Shown here one piece after another: positions 1 through 14,800 of a stretch of 64,000 nucleotides of DNA. Made by a program: the position numbers and the translations under genes. This stretch comes from Cymodocea nodosa (lineage: Eukaryota > Streptophyta > Magnoliopsida > Alismatales > Cymodoceaceae). The notes under the pieces were generated by a model, which was not told the DNA's origin, made no database searches, and saw only the letters and a list, made by a program, of their open reading frames with translations. Within the stretch, counting starts at the first letter, position 1, and each line of letters begins with the position of its first letter. Location of the stretch: contig JAZBRI010000011.1 of assembly GCA_036874045.1 (NCBI GenBank), forward strand, positions 15,828,001-15,892,000, written 5' to 3'.

Positions 1-544
1 TCAGAACGTGTACACCTCGGGGCTTTGACGCAACACCTGCAAAGGCAGTCAAGAATTTCTGTTCGTAAATCTATGGTATATTATTGGATTTTAAACGGAG
101 AATAAAAGCACGGTTCTGATCAAGTTTGTATGACTATGGTTTCCTTGTTTCCTTCTCATACTATATATCTTCGACAACAGATGTATAAGGGAGATCATTC
201 AGCCTACTTGTAAGCAAAACGAATACCAACATTACAGGTGAGCTTTCAATTTCATCTAAATCTTTCAAAGCAGAACTGCTGAAAAATGGATGAAAACATT
301 CTTAAAGATAAAAAGTGTTACAACAATAAAGAAGCCCCTAAGCTACGGCCTACAAGAGGGTGGGAATATCTGAAAAGAACGGAAAAAGCCAAACCAGCCA
401 AGCAATTTCGTGGACAAGTGATTAAGAAGAAACCTCACGGTTGTCATTGCTTTTCAGAATTGCTTCGGCTAGCCCATTTATCTCCACTTTCAAATGTATT
501 TTGGAGCATAACCTTTGGCAAGTTTCTAGTTAAGCATGATTATA
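1..544. other. 3' flank of the EHD3-like gene
   Basis: No gene recognised. This is AT-rich sequence directly downstream of the stop codon at 545 on the minus strand and probably holds the 3' UTR. An open frame on the plus strand (286-711) runs antisense into the last exon and has no family signature. Confidence 0.5.
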
Positions 545-3500
545 TTACATCCAATGTTCAGGGCCACTTGTCCCTTTTCCTTCCCTCTCACAATTATGAC
601 AGTACCACATGCCATCAGGGATTTCGTCTTGAGGTGGCCTCATACAGTAAGTGTGATAAGCCTCATCACAAGAATCACAAATACAGATCAAATCATCATC
701 TTTATCAGTAAGGCAACCTCTGCATAAACAAGACGGACAGTACCAGTTATTGGGCTGCTGATGCTGGCTTGCCACCTGAGCAGCCCTCAAGCATCTGATG
801 TGGTAGTACTTGTAAGGGCAATGACTATGCGAGCAAACAAGGAACAGCTTGTCTTCCTCCTCACAGCCACCACACTGCTTGCATAAAGGTGCAACTGAAG
901 TAGCCTTTGATGGTTCTGATGAATTGTTACTTTCCGAAGTTGGGATTGGGGACTCCCCTGTACTAACTGCCAAAGCTACCCCATGTTTCTTTCTCCTGCA
1001 TTCCTGATACCTTGGATCATCATGTTGGCACCACATCGTACCCTTGTGGTATAGATGATTATATTGGTAAAAGGACAAGTCTTGCTCCGCTGAAGCCCTC
1101 TTTTTCACACAAGTTGTGCAATACCAACTTCTTGTTACGATTTTCTCAATTGAGGGTGTTATGCATAGGACATGATAAACATCCTCACACCCATCACAAA
1201 TGATGCGGTCTGTCTCATGGGCATCACTGCCACATTTTTTGCAAGTAGAGACAATCTCAAAATGAGATGCCACTCTTTGATCATGTTTAGTAAGAGAGTC
1301 GGCATAGTTAGCCATAAGTTGCAACCGGTCATACAAATCTACAACCATTTCCTTGCCAACAGCAGGACGAGCATCCTGCAGGAAGAAAAAGAACAATTAT
1401 TATATAGCCTTGTATATAATTCATTTAAGTAAAATTACTTCGGAAGAGCTGAGAAGGCTTATTGTGTGGCATAAAAGCCTGCTGACCATTCATATGTTAA
1501 GAGCCAACCAGACCACATGGATAAATTATTTCACTTGCCTCAAACTCCTGTTCACTTGAAGCATTACTGGAGCATCCTCTCACCTGGAGGAGATCCAACA
1601 GAACCAAAATTGGAACTTAATACAGCCATAAAATTATAAGGAGAGACAGCCCTGGGATATGTATGGAGAGAGAAAGAGATTCTAAATAATGCTTCACCAT
1701 CTAAAAACAAAAATATTACCTGCTTCCTACAAGAAGTCTGTGAGAGACTTGAAAGTTCAGAAGCTAAGAGCATCATCTCTTCACCTATATTCAGAAACTT
1801 CTCCAAACTCTGACAGTCATGCAAATCACGAGACAATTAGGAGTGAAAAATATAGCAGAATTCCACCCACTCTTGTCAATCCTTGGAGAAGAAGAATCTG
1901 AAGATGACTGAATAACTCGGCCAAGATTTAGCAACTCAAGAAAGATACAAAAAATCCTTTAGGAATCTAGACTAGAAATGTAGAACCCTAAATACTATAG
2001 TGAGTACATTAGATAGGATGGAAACAACAAATACAAGGCAATGAACTTCGTAAGCACTACAAGTTAGACCAGCATATTAAAATTATCAAAAGCTTAATAC
2101 GAAAAATAAAACATTTTAAATATCAAAACTAAAAGAAATAGAAGAAAACCCTAAAATTATATGGTTAGAAATTGTAAGAAAAGATTTAAATTTATGTAAC
2201 TGAATCAAAGATTTGGTCATAGACAAAAACATATGGAAGAAAAAGATTCATGTGGTCAACCTCACATAATGAGATTATAACATGAGTTGTTTAAATACCA
2301 AAAACTCATTACATACCAATTGAATATCCTCAACAGCACATTCTATGGAATCTTGGTAGGTTCCATCTTTTATCTTTGAGATAACTGCACTAAAGTCACC
2401 ACTATCTGTGTTCTTACCACATTGGAAGTTTTCACACAGCAAATTGCATAGTAAAGCAAACTTATGTGAAACCAGAAGGTCAAACAAAATGGTCTGACTC
2501 TTTGAAATGCTGGTGTTAGTGTCTTCTGCACCATTTACTGAGATTCGCACTCCATTGGGAACAACTTCATTGTGTTGGAGAACACTGTAAGTCAGGCTGC
2601 CATGCCTTTGCAATTTGTAATGACATTTCCGATGATCCTCCTATATTGCAATGAAGACAATGGAATAAAACAGGATTATGTGAATAACTTAAAATTCAAT
2701 AAATACATAAGTGGTTGAAGTAAAAATATTGGTAGCCACTGAAAATAGTAAAATACCTTCTTGTATACACCATTAAGATTAATGCTGTTAGAATATCCAG
2801 GAGGGCCACATGGAAGTGGCCTTCCAATGCAACTCTGTAAACTACATCCTTTTTTCAAATCTGTTGATCGTGCTAATTTCTCAAATACATTCTTCCAATG
2901 AGACACTATTCTTTGTTGCCCACCAATCTCACCGTTACCATTACACAGAAATGCTTGATGTGGCATTTTCATCATCTGCCAAATCACAATCGTCCAAGAC
3001 ATTGTAAATATCGATGCATTGCATGAAAGTGAATTAAGTATATAGTTAAGAAAACTTGGAGCTCGTAGAGATGGCTATAAATATGAATTGTGATGAATCA
3101 AAAGTTGGGAAATCTTGAGTTAAGGCAAACAAATGCATGATTAGTTTCAGAAGTGGTGGTCCTAAGAACATATATTATACGAATTTAATTTCTTTTTCCC
3201 ATTTTTTATGGTGCAGAATCACCCAGCTGATGCATGTGAGCATTCCCCAGATGCAACAAGCACAGAACATAAAAATTAATTTACAGTCCTTTAACACATT
3301 TTTTTAATGTGCTGAGCCCTTTTTACAAGCTGCTAACTCTAGATTCTGTAATATGCGTTTTTGGGACTAGACTAGCAATAGGCTATGCAAATTTGCAGAA
3401 AATTTAAGGAGACATTTGATAACGATTATTTCAATTCTTAGTATAAAAATAAGTTGTTATTTTAAGGTTCCATTTGGTAAAGATTATTTTAATCTAGCAT

Positions 3501-4450
3501 ATGAAAATAAATTAACATTTTTACAAAAACTGTAGAATTCAACTTTTTCCATTCAATATTTTTAGTTGATAAGTGCAACATTTTAAAGTTAACGTATAGA
3601 AATAAGCTGACATATAAAAAATACTCTTGGTAATGATTATCGAAAAACGTTAGTGTATTTTCATATGCTTGTTGAAATAGTCATTATCAAGCACTGCCTA
3701 AGAAAACTACTGATATTTTTAGTTCAAAGTGGAGTATTTTATAAGTTGATGTATGAAAGTAAGTTGACATAGAAATCGTGTTTTTTTTAAAAAAAAACAC
3801 TGACTTATTATCGTACACTAAATAAATTAATCGTTACCAAACATCCTCAAGAGATTAATGACGAATTGAGATTGATGAATGTTGCTGCATATCTGGTCCT
3901 AGGTCCACAAAGAAGTCCAGCAGCGGCAAACCAACTTACGGATGTTTACTAGAGAAAGGGAGAAAATTATCTACCCAGCAAAACCACATTTCGGTATTGA
4001 GAATTGGAAAATCAGTTCACTTACGAGACAAACCAACACAAACCAATAAGTAATGGCTGGACAACTAATTCCACATAAAGGAAAACCAAGTTTCCTCGAT
4101 TATGGTTTTAGGTAGGATACCCTAAAATTTCCGTCCCTAAAGCTGCATCTCGCGGTTTAATCCGTTCCAACCAGAAAACAAACGAAAGCGATCTCATATT
4201 TCAGGACAATTTTTTTTTTTAAAAAAAAAAACAACAACAAAAACCTTCAAGAGCCCAATTTTCCCCATCCCCTATCTTCAACAACATCCCATACCTGGTT
4301 TTCCGACGGAGAGTGGGGTTCCCCGCGGGGGCTGATCCAAGACCCGGACCTTCGACATTTTCTCCTCTTATAGGTGATGAAACCCTCCGAATTCGAGAAC
4401 GGCCCCACTTTTCCTCCTTCACAAACCCCATTTGCCTCCCTTGACGCCAT
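545..4450 (-). CDS. EHD3: EHD3-like PHD-finger protein (triple PHD)
   Basis: Five coding exons, all in phase 0: 4450-4295, 2975-2757, 2640-2317, 1809-1720 and 1375-545. They give 539 residues, close to rice EHD3 (about 563). The N terminus carries a basic TYKRRK segment near residue 26. Exons 2-4 encode a helical region that recalls the degenerate bromodomain-like part of this family. Exon 5 holds three PHD-type zinc modules: the first from C308 (CKKCG...WYCTTC), then two closely linked ones (CKQCGGC...WYCPSC and CRGC...WYCHNC). PHD fingers read histone H3 tails; rice EHD3 promotes flowering by acting above Ehd1. That role is family knowledge, not shown here. The ATG at 4450 fits because exon 1 (52 codons) joins exon 2 in frame. 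The acceptor of exon 2 is the least certain junction: an upstream ATG at 3002 opens the same frame. The alternative name is simply an AT1G77250-type PHD protein. Confidence 0.82.
3409..3848. mobile_element. MITE-like element in EHD3-like intron 1
   Basis: The ends form imperfect terminal inverted repeats: GACATTTGATAACGATTATT at the left, and the complement of 3825-3848 (GATGTTTGGTAACGATTAAT) at the right. Shorter internal copies of the TTGGTAANGATTAT motif occur near 3468, 3625 and 3672 in both orientations. There is no coding capacity. The size (about 440 bp) and AT content suit a non-autonomous DNA transposon. The target-site duplication is not clear. Confidence 0.45.
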
Positions 4451-5872
4451 GACCAGTCCTAATTATCCACCTTTGGTTTAAAATCCCGGTTCCGGCGGAG
4501 TTGCGTCATGGCAGAGCTTCTGGGTCCAAGACCCGCAGCTTGGAGCAGGAGAAGGGGGGGTTGGCGGAGGAGGACGAGCACCGGTGCTGTAATGCTCCGG
4601 TGAGCGACGCAGATCGGCGACGGGACGTTTGGGAGAAAGCGAGAACGGAAAATTTCCCAGATCCGAATAGGGTGAGGGAGGGAGGGAGGGAGGGGCAGAG
4701 TGGTAAACGAGGCCATCGATTTTTTTTATCCTCTTGTTTTCTACGCGATTGATCAACTACGACAGTACAACAAACCATTTACCCACGTCAGCGTAGATGT
4801 TTATAATAAAAAATATTTTAAATATCAATTTCCATTTTTAATTTTGTACAAAATCTCATTTACTCTGACTTAGATGTGGCGAACTATATAATCTATTTTT
4901 ACTATTTAAATTACATAGATAACATAATTCAATATATCACTTTAAATACTTAAAGAACACGTAAATACTTTTTTATTTTTTTTAAAGAAATGCAAATACT
5001 TACTTCAACTGGAAATAACATAATCGATCATCCATGAAAATAAAATTTGAGATAAAATCACAACAATCGTAAGGAAACATCAGTCTACGTCTTGCGGGGG
5101 AAAGTAATTGACACGGTCAAAAAAGGTGACGCTACTTGTGCTGGAACTCTTTAATAGCTGAAGTAGCCTTTCACGTGTCCTTGCAAAAATCTCGGGATAA
5201 CTTACATATTTTTTAACATGTAAATTAGCACGTACATCTATGCTAAGTACAGAAAGTATTGATATACGATTAAATAAATTAAGTAAATTAAACTCCGACC
5301 ACGAGACCGCCGCTGGCATTACAGAAGAAAAGAAAGAGATTCCAACGCACAGACCGGTATAAAGATTTGGATTTATGAGCGCATGACAGGTACGACTGAA
5401 AATTTAAAAATGTTCAAAAGAGCTCCTCCATCTTTTCGTGGTTAGAGTGAGATAGAAAATTTATTTCGTGGGTGAGGGGGACCATATACGGAGAATTAGA
5501 TAGAAAATTTATCATTTTCAGGGGGAACCCTTCGTAAGGTCGTGATATTAAGCTTTGACTATACCAGTAAGACTGCATTAAGTTTGGGAAGAATAAAATA
5601 CTCTCGTACACAAGAAATAACTGGAAGCCGTCTGGCTATAACCAAAAGGTCCAAAACCCCTAAAAAAGAATGAAAAGAAAAACACATTTCTGATTCCAAA
5701 TTATGCGGAAAGGAATGCACATGTACAATTGAAGCCCGTCCTGGATGCAAACAAATGATTATGTACCTATAGGTGGAATATTGAACCAGCAAGAGTATAA
5801 AATGAATCCGATGGGTCTCCGGAGTCTTTTAAGTTGCGTGGTATTCATGCCGTTGATATGGACACGAGCTGC
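4451..5872. other. Promoter region of EHD3-like gene and SGRL 3' flank
   Basis: GC-rich sequence from 4451 to about 4750 lies directly upstream of the EHD3-like ATG and is probably its 5' UTR and core promoter. It includes a run of five GGG blocks at 4676-4695 on the plus strand. The rest to 5872 is AT-rich and shows no gene. Open frames in the GC-rich block on both strands have no family signature and look like composition effects. Confidence 0.5.
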
Positions 5873-8800
5873 TCAGAGAAGGAATGCGACTAGCGCATGG
5901 AGGATCGTTTTGGGGCTTGCCAACCTCATAGTTTTTTCCTCAGCAGCTCTTGATGGATCTGGTATATCTTCAAGAGTTCTCTGAAAAACAAACAAACCGG
6001 ATCTCAGTTAAAAATAATCAAAATGACTATAACGCTCATGGAACATCACAACACCCATACGATTCCAAACAAATAAAGTTCTTCATACATTGATTGCGGA
6101 AATCCCATGAAATCAAGCATGCTTACATGCAGTGATGAGGTTTTATGATTTATAATTTTGTACTTTGCCATTACAAATTAACTCCAGAAATCTTCAGAAA
6201 GAAATATTCTTTTCATTGCACATTAATTTTACCTGTGTCGCATCTCTAAGAGGACCCCAACATTCAACACGATTGTACCTTCTTGTGTTGGAGTGGAAGT
6301 AGACCCATACAGGAGCATCCAGCAACTCAGGATTCTCCTCAAAAAGAATTGAATCACCATATATAACAGATTGAAGAACCTGTCCAAGTAATTGCATACC
6401 AGTTAAGCAAATCAAATTATGTCACAGATGCACTGAGCCCTTCAGTTATCATGCACATACAGTCGTGATAGTGCTACTTGGACGAGAAAAGAATTCCTTT
6501 TTAGTAATTATTACAGCCTAAACCTCACCAATGGCAGTTTCTTGGAGAAGATGTAGTATCTGAATTCTGCTGCAAGATCTTGCAATAAATTGGCACCACT
6601 TACATAGCAATGAACATGCAAAGATGCATCTTCTTTTATCCTCTTCCATTCAGCCACCACATCATCCTTCAGTATTTTAGCCTGCCATCTTCTCAACTGT
6701 TACAGCAAGTTCCAAATGCATTCCTTTGTTAAGGTCCTTCCAAATTGTAAAGAGGTAAACTCCACTACACTTTTTTACTGAAATTAACTTGGCTTTCATG
6801 TTAACTATTCATATCTTATTTCCTTTTTTACAATCATATCTTATTTCCTTTTTGTTTTTAGTTAATTTAAGATGGGGGATAAGCAATGGAACTATACTAA
6901 TTCCTGGTATTGGTAAAGTGGTGTGGGATCATGATTAACCGAAATGGAATTATCCCAATATTTCTAAAGTGCACACAAAGAGAGACCAATTAAGTTTATT
7001 AGTGACAGAGCATGTTGGCAACTCTTAAGGACTATGCAACAGCAAATTCATGATAGCAAGAAGTGTGATGAATTAAAGGGTAATCCCTCCTTCCCATACA
7101 TTATAGAAAAAATATGTGAATTACACTCCAAAATGATGTGTGAACAAAACATACAAGCAGAAGTGTTTGAGACTAAAATTAAGATATTTTTCTTCCTGAA
7201 TTTAACTTCCACAATGTGACATATTCAGACAAACATCAGAATAAGTTAACAGACAACAAAATAAAAAATTATGTTTGTGTGTCAGGTAGGGGAGGGAAAG
7301 GTGATCTACAAACTTGAAAAATATGCAACGATCCTAGGTAGTGCTGAAACATAAAATAAGATAGGCTGAGAGATGACAATTGGATGACCATAGTCTTCTT
7401 GAGAAAAAATGTCAAAAAAAGCAGAAATAGTCCAACAGTTACGATAATTGCCTTCCAAGCAATAAACTTGGGGTTTCATTCCTGACAAATCCAACATATA
7501 TTCTATCAAATTCTCTTTTATTGAACTAGGGACAATATCGAACTTATTTACTTAGAAAAAAGAGTGAGCATTTAAATTATATATGAGAGTTAACAACATC
7601 AACCTTTAGATTAAAGGTGTGGTGACGAAAATTATATACATGCAGAAACTTGATGACACCAAAATATACCACTTCATGAAAAATAGGACACAACCATAAT
7701 TAATTCTGAAAGGTAGGATAAGATCGGATGATAAATGGAAGAATAAAGTTTTCAGTTTCAAGAACAACTTTCAATGCAAGCTTTGCAGACCAACGGTTAG
7801 AATAATTGCCTTCCAAGCAATAGACCTGGGTTTAACTCAGCAAAAACGAAATATATATTCTTTTGAATTTCGTTTTCAAGATTAATAAAAACAACTGACA
7901 AGTACAATTAGATGAAAAATTAACATTTTGTTTGTGGCTTAAATTGAGATGGTTTTATTCACAAATTTAACTTGCTTAAAGACAGTCATTCAACAACAAA
8001 TTTCAAACAAACATTAAAACAGGTCAAAAGAAAATTAAACGAAAAATTTTGTGGCCATGAGAGAAAGGGCAGAAAGACAGATATCAAGACAACATATTTC
8101 ACTCTTTCAAAAATATGGCATTGCCCTAGATAGTGCCAAAACATAGAATATGATAGGCTATGAATTGACAATCGGAAGAGTTTAAGTAATAGATCATAGT
8201 CAAGTTGTTCCTATGTGAGAATTAGCTAGACCAACTCCCTGCAAAACTAAGAACCAACCCAACTTAGTTTGCCAAATTAAAGCCAACCAGTCATCCAAAC
8301 CAATTGAATTGCATATATCACTTTCACAACTTATATTTCCCCTATTCTCGAAATGTGGTTGTTTCAAGCAAATCAATTGTCTCACTTATCAAGGGTCTTT
8401 CCATTTACATAATGAGTTTTAGCCACTCGTAAAAGAACAAACTGATGATGTGACAATTGAAAGAGTTTAACTTTATGATAAACAACATCACTTCACCAAA
8501 AGCATTTGTAGTCCAACGGTTAGGATAATTGCCTTCCAAGCATAGACCTGGGTTAGACTCCCGGCAAACGCATCATCTATTTTTTCTTCTAAATATTATT
8601 TTTTGAAACAAGGGAAAATATCTAACTTGTTTACTTAAATGAAAGAGTGACACCTTGAACAATATACAACAACAACCCAATACAATGTTTTAGATCAAAA
8701 GAAATTAAATTTCTGCACAAACTTCATAACACATAAATATATTACATTGTGAAAAATATGTCACCATTATTCATTAGTGTCAAAAGGCAAAATAAGAAAA

Positions 8801-11800
8801 GAAGAGAAAGTTTTGCATTTCTAAAAACAACTTTCAACAAAGTATTTGTAATAAAACAATTAAGATAATTGATCTAAGTAATAGATCATGGTCAAGTTCT
8901 CCCTATATGGGAATTGGCTAGACCAACTCCCTACAAAACTAGGAACCAACCAACTTAGGTTGCCAAATTCAAGTCAACTAGTCATCCAAACCAATTGAGT
9001 TGTGTAGATCACTTTCACAACCTATATTTCCCCTATTCTCGAAATGTGGTTGTTTCAAGTAAACTAATTGTCTCACTTGTCAAGGTCTTTCCATTTACAT
9101 AATGAGTTTTAGACATTCCTAGAGGAACAAACTAATGATGTGACAATTGAAAGAGTTTAATTTTATGAAAAACAATATCACTACAATAAAAGCGTTTGTA
9201 GTCCAACGGTTAGGATAATTGCCTTCCAAGCAATAGACCCGGGTTCGACTCCCGGCAAACGCATCATCTATTTTTTCTTCTAAATATTATTTTTTGAGAC
9301 AAGGGAAAATATCTAGCTTATTTACTTGAATGAAATAGTGATACATTGAACAATATATGACAACTCCCAATACAATGTTTTAGATCAAAAGAAATTAAAT
9401 TTTTGCATAAACATCGAACTATATCAAATTGTGAAAAATTTGTCACCATCATTCATTAGTGTTGAAAGGAAAAATAAGATAAGAAGAGAAAGTTTTGCAT
9501 TTCTAAGAACAACTTTCAACAAAGCATTTGCAATCAATCAATTAAGATAATTGCATTCTAAGTAATAGATCATGGTCAAGTTGTCCCTATGTGGGAATTA
9601 GCTAGACCAACTCCCTGAAAAACTAGGAATCAACCCAACTTAATTTGCCAAATTCAACCCAACCAATCATCCAAACCAATTGAGTTGTGTATATCACTTT
9701 CACAACTTATATTTCCCTTATTCTCAAAATGTGGTTGTTTCAACCGAATCAACTATCTCACTTGTCAAGATCTTTCCATTTACATAATGAGTTATAGGCA
9801 CTCCTAAAGGAACAAACTTATGATGTGACAAATGGAAAAGCTTAACTTTATGACAAACAATATCACTTCAACAAAAGCGTTTGTAGTCCAAAGGTTAGGA
9901 TAATTGCCTTCCAAGCAATAGACCTGGGTTTGACTACCGGCAAACGCATTATCTATTTTTTCTTCCAAATTTTATTTTATAAGACAAGAAAAAATATCTA
10001 GCTTGTTTACTTAAATGACATAGTCGCACCTTGAACAATCTATTCTTATGATCTTCTAAATTTTATTTTTTAAGATAAGGGAAAATATCTACCTTGTTTA
10101 CTTAAATGAAAGAGTGACACCTTGAACAATATACGACAACACCCAATACAATGTTTTAGATCAAAAGAAATTAAATTTCTGCACAAACTTCATAACATTG
10201 AAATATATTACATTGTGAAAAATATGCCACCATTATTCATTAGTGTTAAAAGGCAAAATAAGATAAGAAGAGAAAGTTTTGCATTTCTAAGAACAACTTT
10301 CAACAAAGCATTTGCAATCAATCAATTAAGATAATTGCATTCTAAGTAATAGATCATGGTCAAGTTCTCCCTACGTGGGAATTGGCTAGACTAACTCCCT
10401 ACAAAACTAGGAAGCAACCCAACTTATGTTACCGAATTCAAGCCAACCAATCATCCAAACCAGTTGAGTTGCGTAGATCACTTTCACAACCTATATTTCC
10501 CCTATTCTCGAAATGTGGTTGTTTCAAGCAAATCAATTGTCTCACTTGTCAAGGTCTTTCCATTTATACAATGAGTCTTAGGCACTCATAAAGTAACAAA
10601 CTTATGATGTGACAATTAGAAGAGTTTAACTTTATGACAAACAATATCACTTCAACAAAAGCGTTTGTAGTCCAACGGTTAGGATAATTGCCTTCCAAGC
10701 AATAGATCCGGGTTCGACTCCCGGCAAACGCATCATCTATTTCTTCTTCTAAATTTTATTTTTTAAGACAAGGAAAAATATCTAGCTTGTTTACTTAAAT
10801 GACATAGTGGCACCTTGAAAAATTTATTCTTATGATCTTCTCAATTTTCTTTTTTAAGATGCTTTGAGCAATCTACTCTTTCAAATTCCGATAAATGCAT
10901 CATTTATTTTTTCTTCTAAATTTTATTTTTTAAGATAAGGAAAAATATCTAACTTGCTTACTTAAATGAAATGGTGACACCTTGATCTTCTAAATTTTCT
11001 TTTTTGAGACAAGGGAAAATATCTAGCTTGTTTACTTAAATGAAAAAGTGATACCTTAAACAATATACAATAACTCTCGATACAATGTTTTAGATCAAAA
11101 GAAATTAAATTTCTGCACAAACTTCATAACACCGAAATAAATTACATTGTGAAAAATATGTCACCAATAGTCATTAGTGTTGAAAGGCAAAATAAGATAA
11201 GAAGAGAAAGTTTTGCATTTCTAAGAACAACTTTCAACAAAGCATTTTCAATCAAACAATTAAGATAATTGCATTCTAAGTAATAGATCACGATCAAGTT
11301 GTCCCTATGTGGGAATTGGCTAGACCAACTCCCTGAAAAACTAGGAATCAACCCAACTTAGTTTGCCAAATTCAAGCCAACCAATCGTCCAAACCAATTG
11401 AGTTGTGTATATCGCTTTCACAACTTATATTTCCCCTATTCACAAAATGTGATTGTTTCAACCGAATCAACTATTTCACTTGTCAAGATCTTTCCATTTA
11501 CATAATGAGTTTTAAGCACTCCTAAAGTAATAAACTTATGATGTGACAATTGGAAAAGCTTAACTTTATGACAAGCAATATCACTTCAACAAAAGCGTTT
11601 GTAGTCCAACGGTTAGGATAATTGCCTTCCAAGCAATAGATCCGGGTTCGACTCCCGGCAAACGCATCATCTATTTTCTCTTCTAAATTTATTTTTTAAG
11701 ACAAGGAAAAATATCTACCTTGTTTACTTAAATGACATAGTCGCACCTTGAACAATCTATTCTTATGATCTTCTAAACTTTCTTTTTTGAGACAAGGAAA

Positions 11801-14800
11801 AATATCTACCTTGTTTACTTAAATGAAAGAGTGACACCTTAAACAATATACAATAACTCCTAATACAATGTTTTAGATTAAAAGAAATTAAATTTCTGCA
11901 CAAACTTCATAACACCGAAGTATATTACATTGTGAAAAATATGCCACCATTATTCATTAGTGTTAAAAGGCAAAATAAGATAAGAAGAGAAAGTTTTGCA
12001 TTTCTAAGAACAACTATCAATAAAGCATTTGCAATCAATCAATTAAGATAATTGCATTCTAAGTAATAGATCATGGTCAAGTTGTCCCTACGTGAGAATT
12101 GGCTAGACTAACTCCCTACAAAACTAGGAAGCAACCCAACTTAGGTTACCGAATTCAAGCCAACCAGTCATCCAAACAAGTTAAGCTGCGTAGATCACTT
12201 TCACAACATATATTTCCCCTATTCTTGAAATGTAGTTGTTTCAAGCAAATCAATTGTCTCACTTGTCAAGGTCTTTCCATTTACACAATAAGTCTTAGGC
12301 ACTCCCAAAATAACAAACTTATGATGTGACAATTAGAAGAGTTTAACTTTATGACAAACAATATCACTTCAACAAAAGCGTTTGTAGTCCAACGGTTAGG
12401 ATAATTGCCTTCCAAGCAATAGACCCGGGTTCGACTCCCGGCAAACGCATCATCTATTTTTTCTTCCAAATTTTATTTTATAAAACAAGAAAAAATATCT
12501 AGCTTGTTTACTTAAATGACATAGTTGCACCTTGAACAATCTATCCTTATGATCTTCTAAATTTTCTTTTTTGAGACACTTTTAACAATCTACTCTTTCA
12601 AATTTTGGCAAATGCATCATTTATTTTTTCTTCTAAATTTTATTTTTTAAGACAAGGGAAACTATCTAGCTTGTTTACTTAAATGAAAAAGTGATACCTT
12701 AAACAATATACAATAACTCTCAATACAATGTTTTAGATCAAAAGAAATTAAATTTCTGCACAAACTTCATAACACCAAAATATATTACATTGTGAAAAAT
12801 ATGCCACCATTATTCATTAGTGTTGAAAGGCAAAATAAGATAAGAAGAGAAAGTTTTGCATTTCTAAGAACAACTTTCAACAAAGCATTTGCATTCTAAG
12901 TAATAGATCATGGTCAAGTTGTCCCTACATGGGAATTGGCTAGACTAACTCCCTACAAAACTAGGAAGCAACCCAACTTATGTTACCGAATTCAAGCCAA
13001 CCAATCATCCAAACCAGTTGAGTTGCGTAGATCACTTTCACAACCTATATTTCCCCTATTCTTGAAATGTGGTTGTTTCAAGCAAATCAATTGTCTCACT
13101 TGTCAAGCTCTTTCCAATTACACAATGAGTCTTAGGCACTCCTAAAGTAACAAACTTATGATGTGACAATTGGAAGAGTTTACTTTATGACAAACAATAT
13201 CACTTTAACAAAAGTGTTTGTAGTCCAACAATTAGAATAATTGCCTTCCAAGCAATAGACCTAGGTTCGACTCCTGACAAACGCATCATCTATTTTTTCT
13301 TCCAAATTTTATTTTTTAAGACAATAAAAAATATCTAACTTGTTTACTTAAATGACAAAGTGGCACCTTGAACAATCTATTCTTATGATCTTCTAAATTT
13401 TATTTTTTGAGATAAGGGAAAATATCTAGCTTGTTTACTTAAGAGTGACACCTTGAACAATATACGACAACACCCAATATGACAAACGCATCACCTATTT
13501 TTTCTTCCAAATTTTATTTTTTAAGATGAGAAAAAATATCTAGCTTGTTTACTTAAATGACATGGTCGCACCTTGAACAATCTATTCTTATGATCTTCTA
13601 AATTTTATTTTTTAAGATAAGGGAAAATATCTAGCTTGTTTACTTAAAAGAAAGAGTGACACCTTGAACAATATACGACAACACCCAATACAATGTTTTA
13701 GATCAAAAGAAATTAAATTTCTGCACAAACTTCATAACATTGAAATATATTACATTGTGAAAAATATGCCACCATTATTCATTAGTGTTAAAAGGCAAAA
13801 TAAGATAAGAAGAGAAAGTTTTGCATTTCTAAGAACAACTTTCAACAAAGCATTTGCAATCAATCAATTAAGATAATTGCATTCTAAGTAATAGATCATG
13901 GTCAAGTTCTCCCTACGTGGGAATTGGCTAGACTAACTCCCTACAAAACTAGGAAGCAACCCAACTTATGTTACCGAATTCAAGCCAACCAATCATCCAA
14001 ACCAGTTGAGTTGCGTAGATCACTTTCACAACCTATATTTCCCCTATTCTCGAAATGTGGTTGTTTCAAGCAAATCAATTGTCTCACTTGTCAAGGTCTT
14101 TCCATTTATACAATGAGTCTTAGGCACTCATAAAGTAACAAACTTATGATGTGACAATTAGAAGAGTTTAACTTTATGACAAACAATATCACTTCAACAA
14201 AAGCGTTTGTAGTCCAACGGTTAGGATAATTGCCTTCCAAGCAATAGATCCGGGTTCGACTCCCGGCAAACGCATCATCTATTTCTTCTTCTAAATTTTA
14301 TTTTTTAAAACAAGGAAAAATATCTAGCTTGTTTACTTAAATGACATAGTGGCACCTTGAAAAATCTATTCTTATGATCTTCTCAATTTTCTTTTTTGAG
14401 ATGCTTTGAGCAATCTACTTTTTCAAATTTCGATAAATGCATCATTTATTTTTTCTTCTAAATTTTATTTTTTAAGATAAGGAAAAATATCTAACTTGTT
14501 TACTTAAATGAAATGGTGACACCTTGATCTTCTAAATTTTCTTTTTTGAGACAAGGGAAAATATCTAGCTTGTTTACTTAAATGAAAAAGTGATACCTTA
14601 AACAATATACAATAACTCTGAATACAATGTTTTAGATCAAAAGAAATTAAATTTCTGCACAAACTTCATAACACCGAAATAAATTACATTGTGAAAAATA
14701 TGTCACCAATAGTCATTAGTGTTGAAAGGCAAAATAAGATAAGAAGAGAAAATTTTGCATTTCTAAGAACAACTTTCAACAAAGCATTTTCAATCAAACA

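Larger units (their letters stand above)
9941..12578. repeat. Segmental duplication within the array, copy A
   Basis: This segment matches copy B at 13483-16029 almost base for base. The offset is 3542 up to about 11.7 kb and 3451 afterwards, because copy A has about 91 bp (near 11.72-11.81 kb) that copy B lacks. Paired tRNA genes are 10661 with 14203, 11595 with 15137, and 12378 with 15829. The left breakpoint falls in the 3' acceptor strand (CAAACGCA) of a tRNA copy. Confidence 0.88.

Noticed and set aside
4459-4778. Several overlapping frames on both strands in the GC-rich block
   Set aside because: Pro/Arg-rich text from a CG-rich promoter or leader; the coding start at 4450 fits the PHD gene better.
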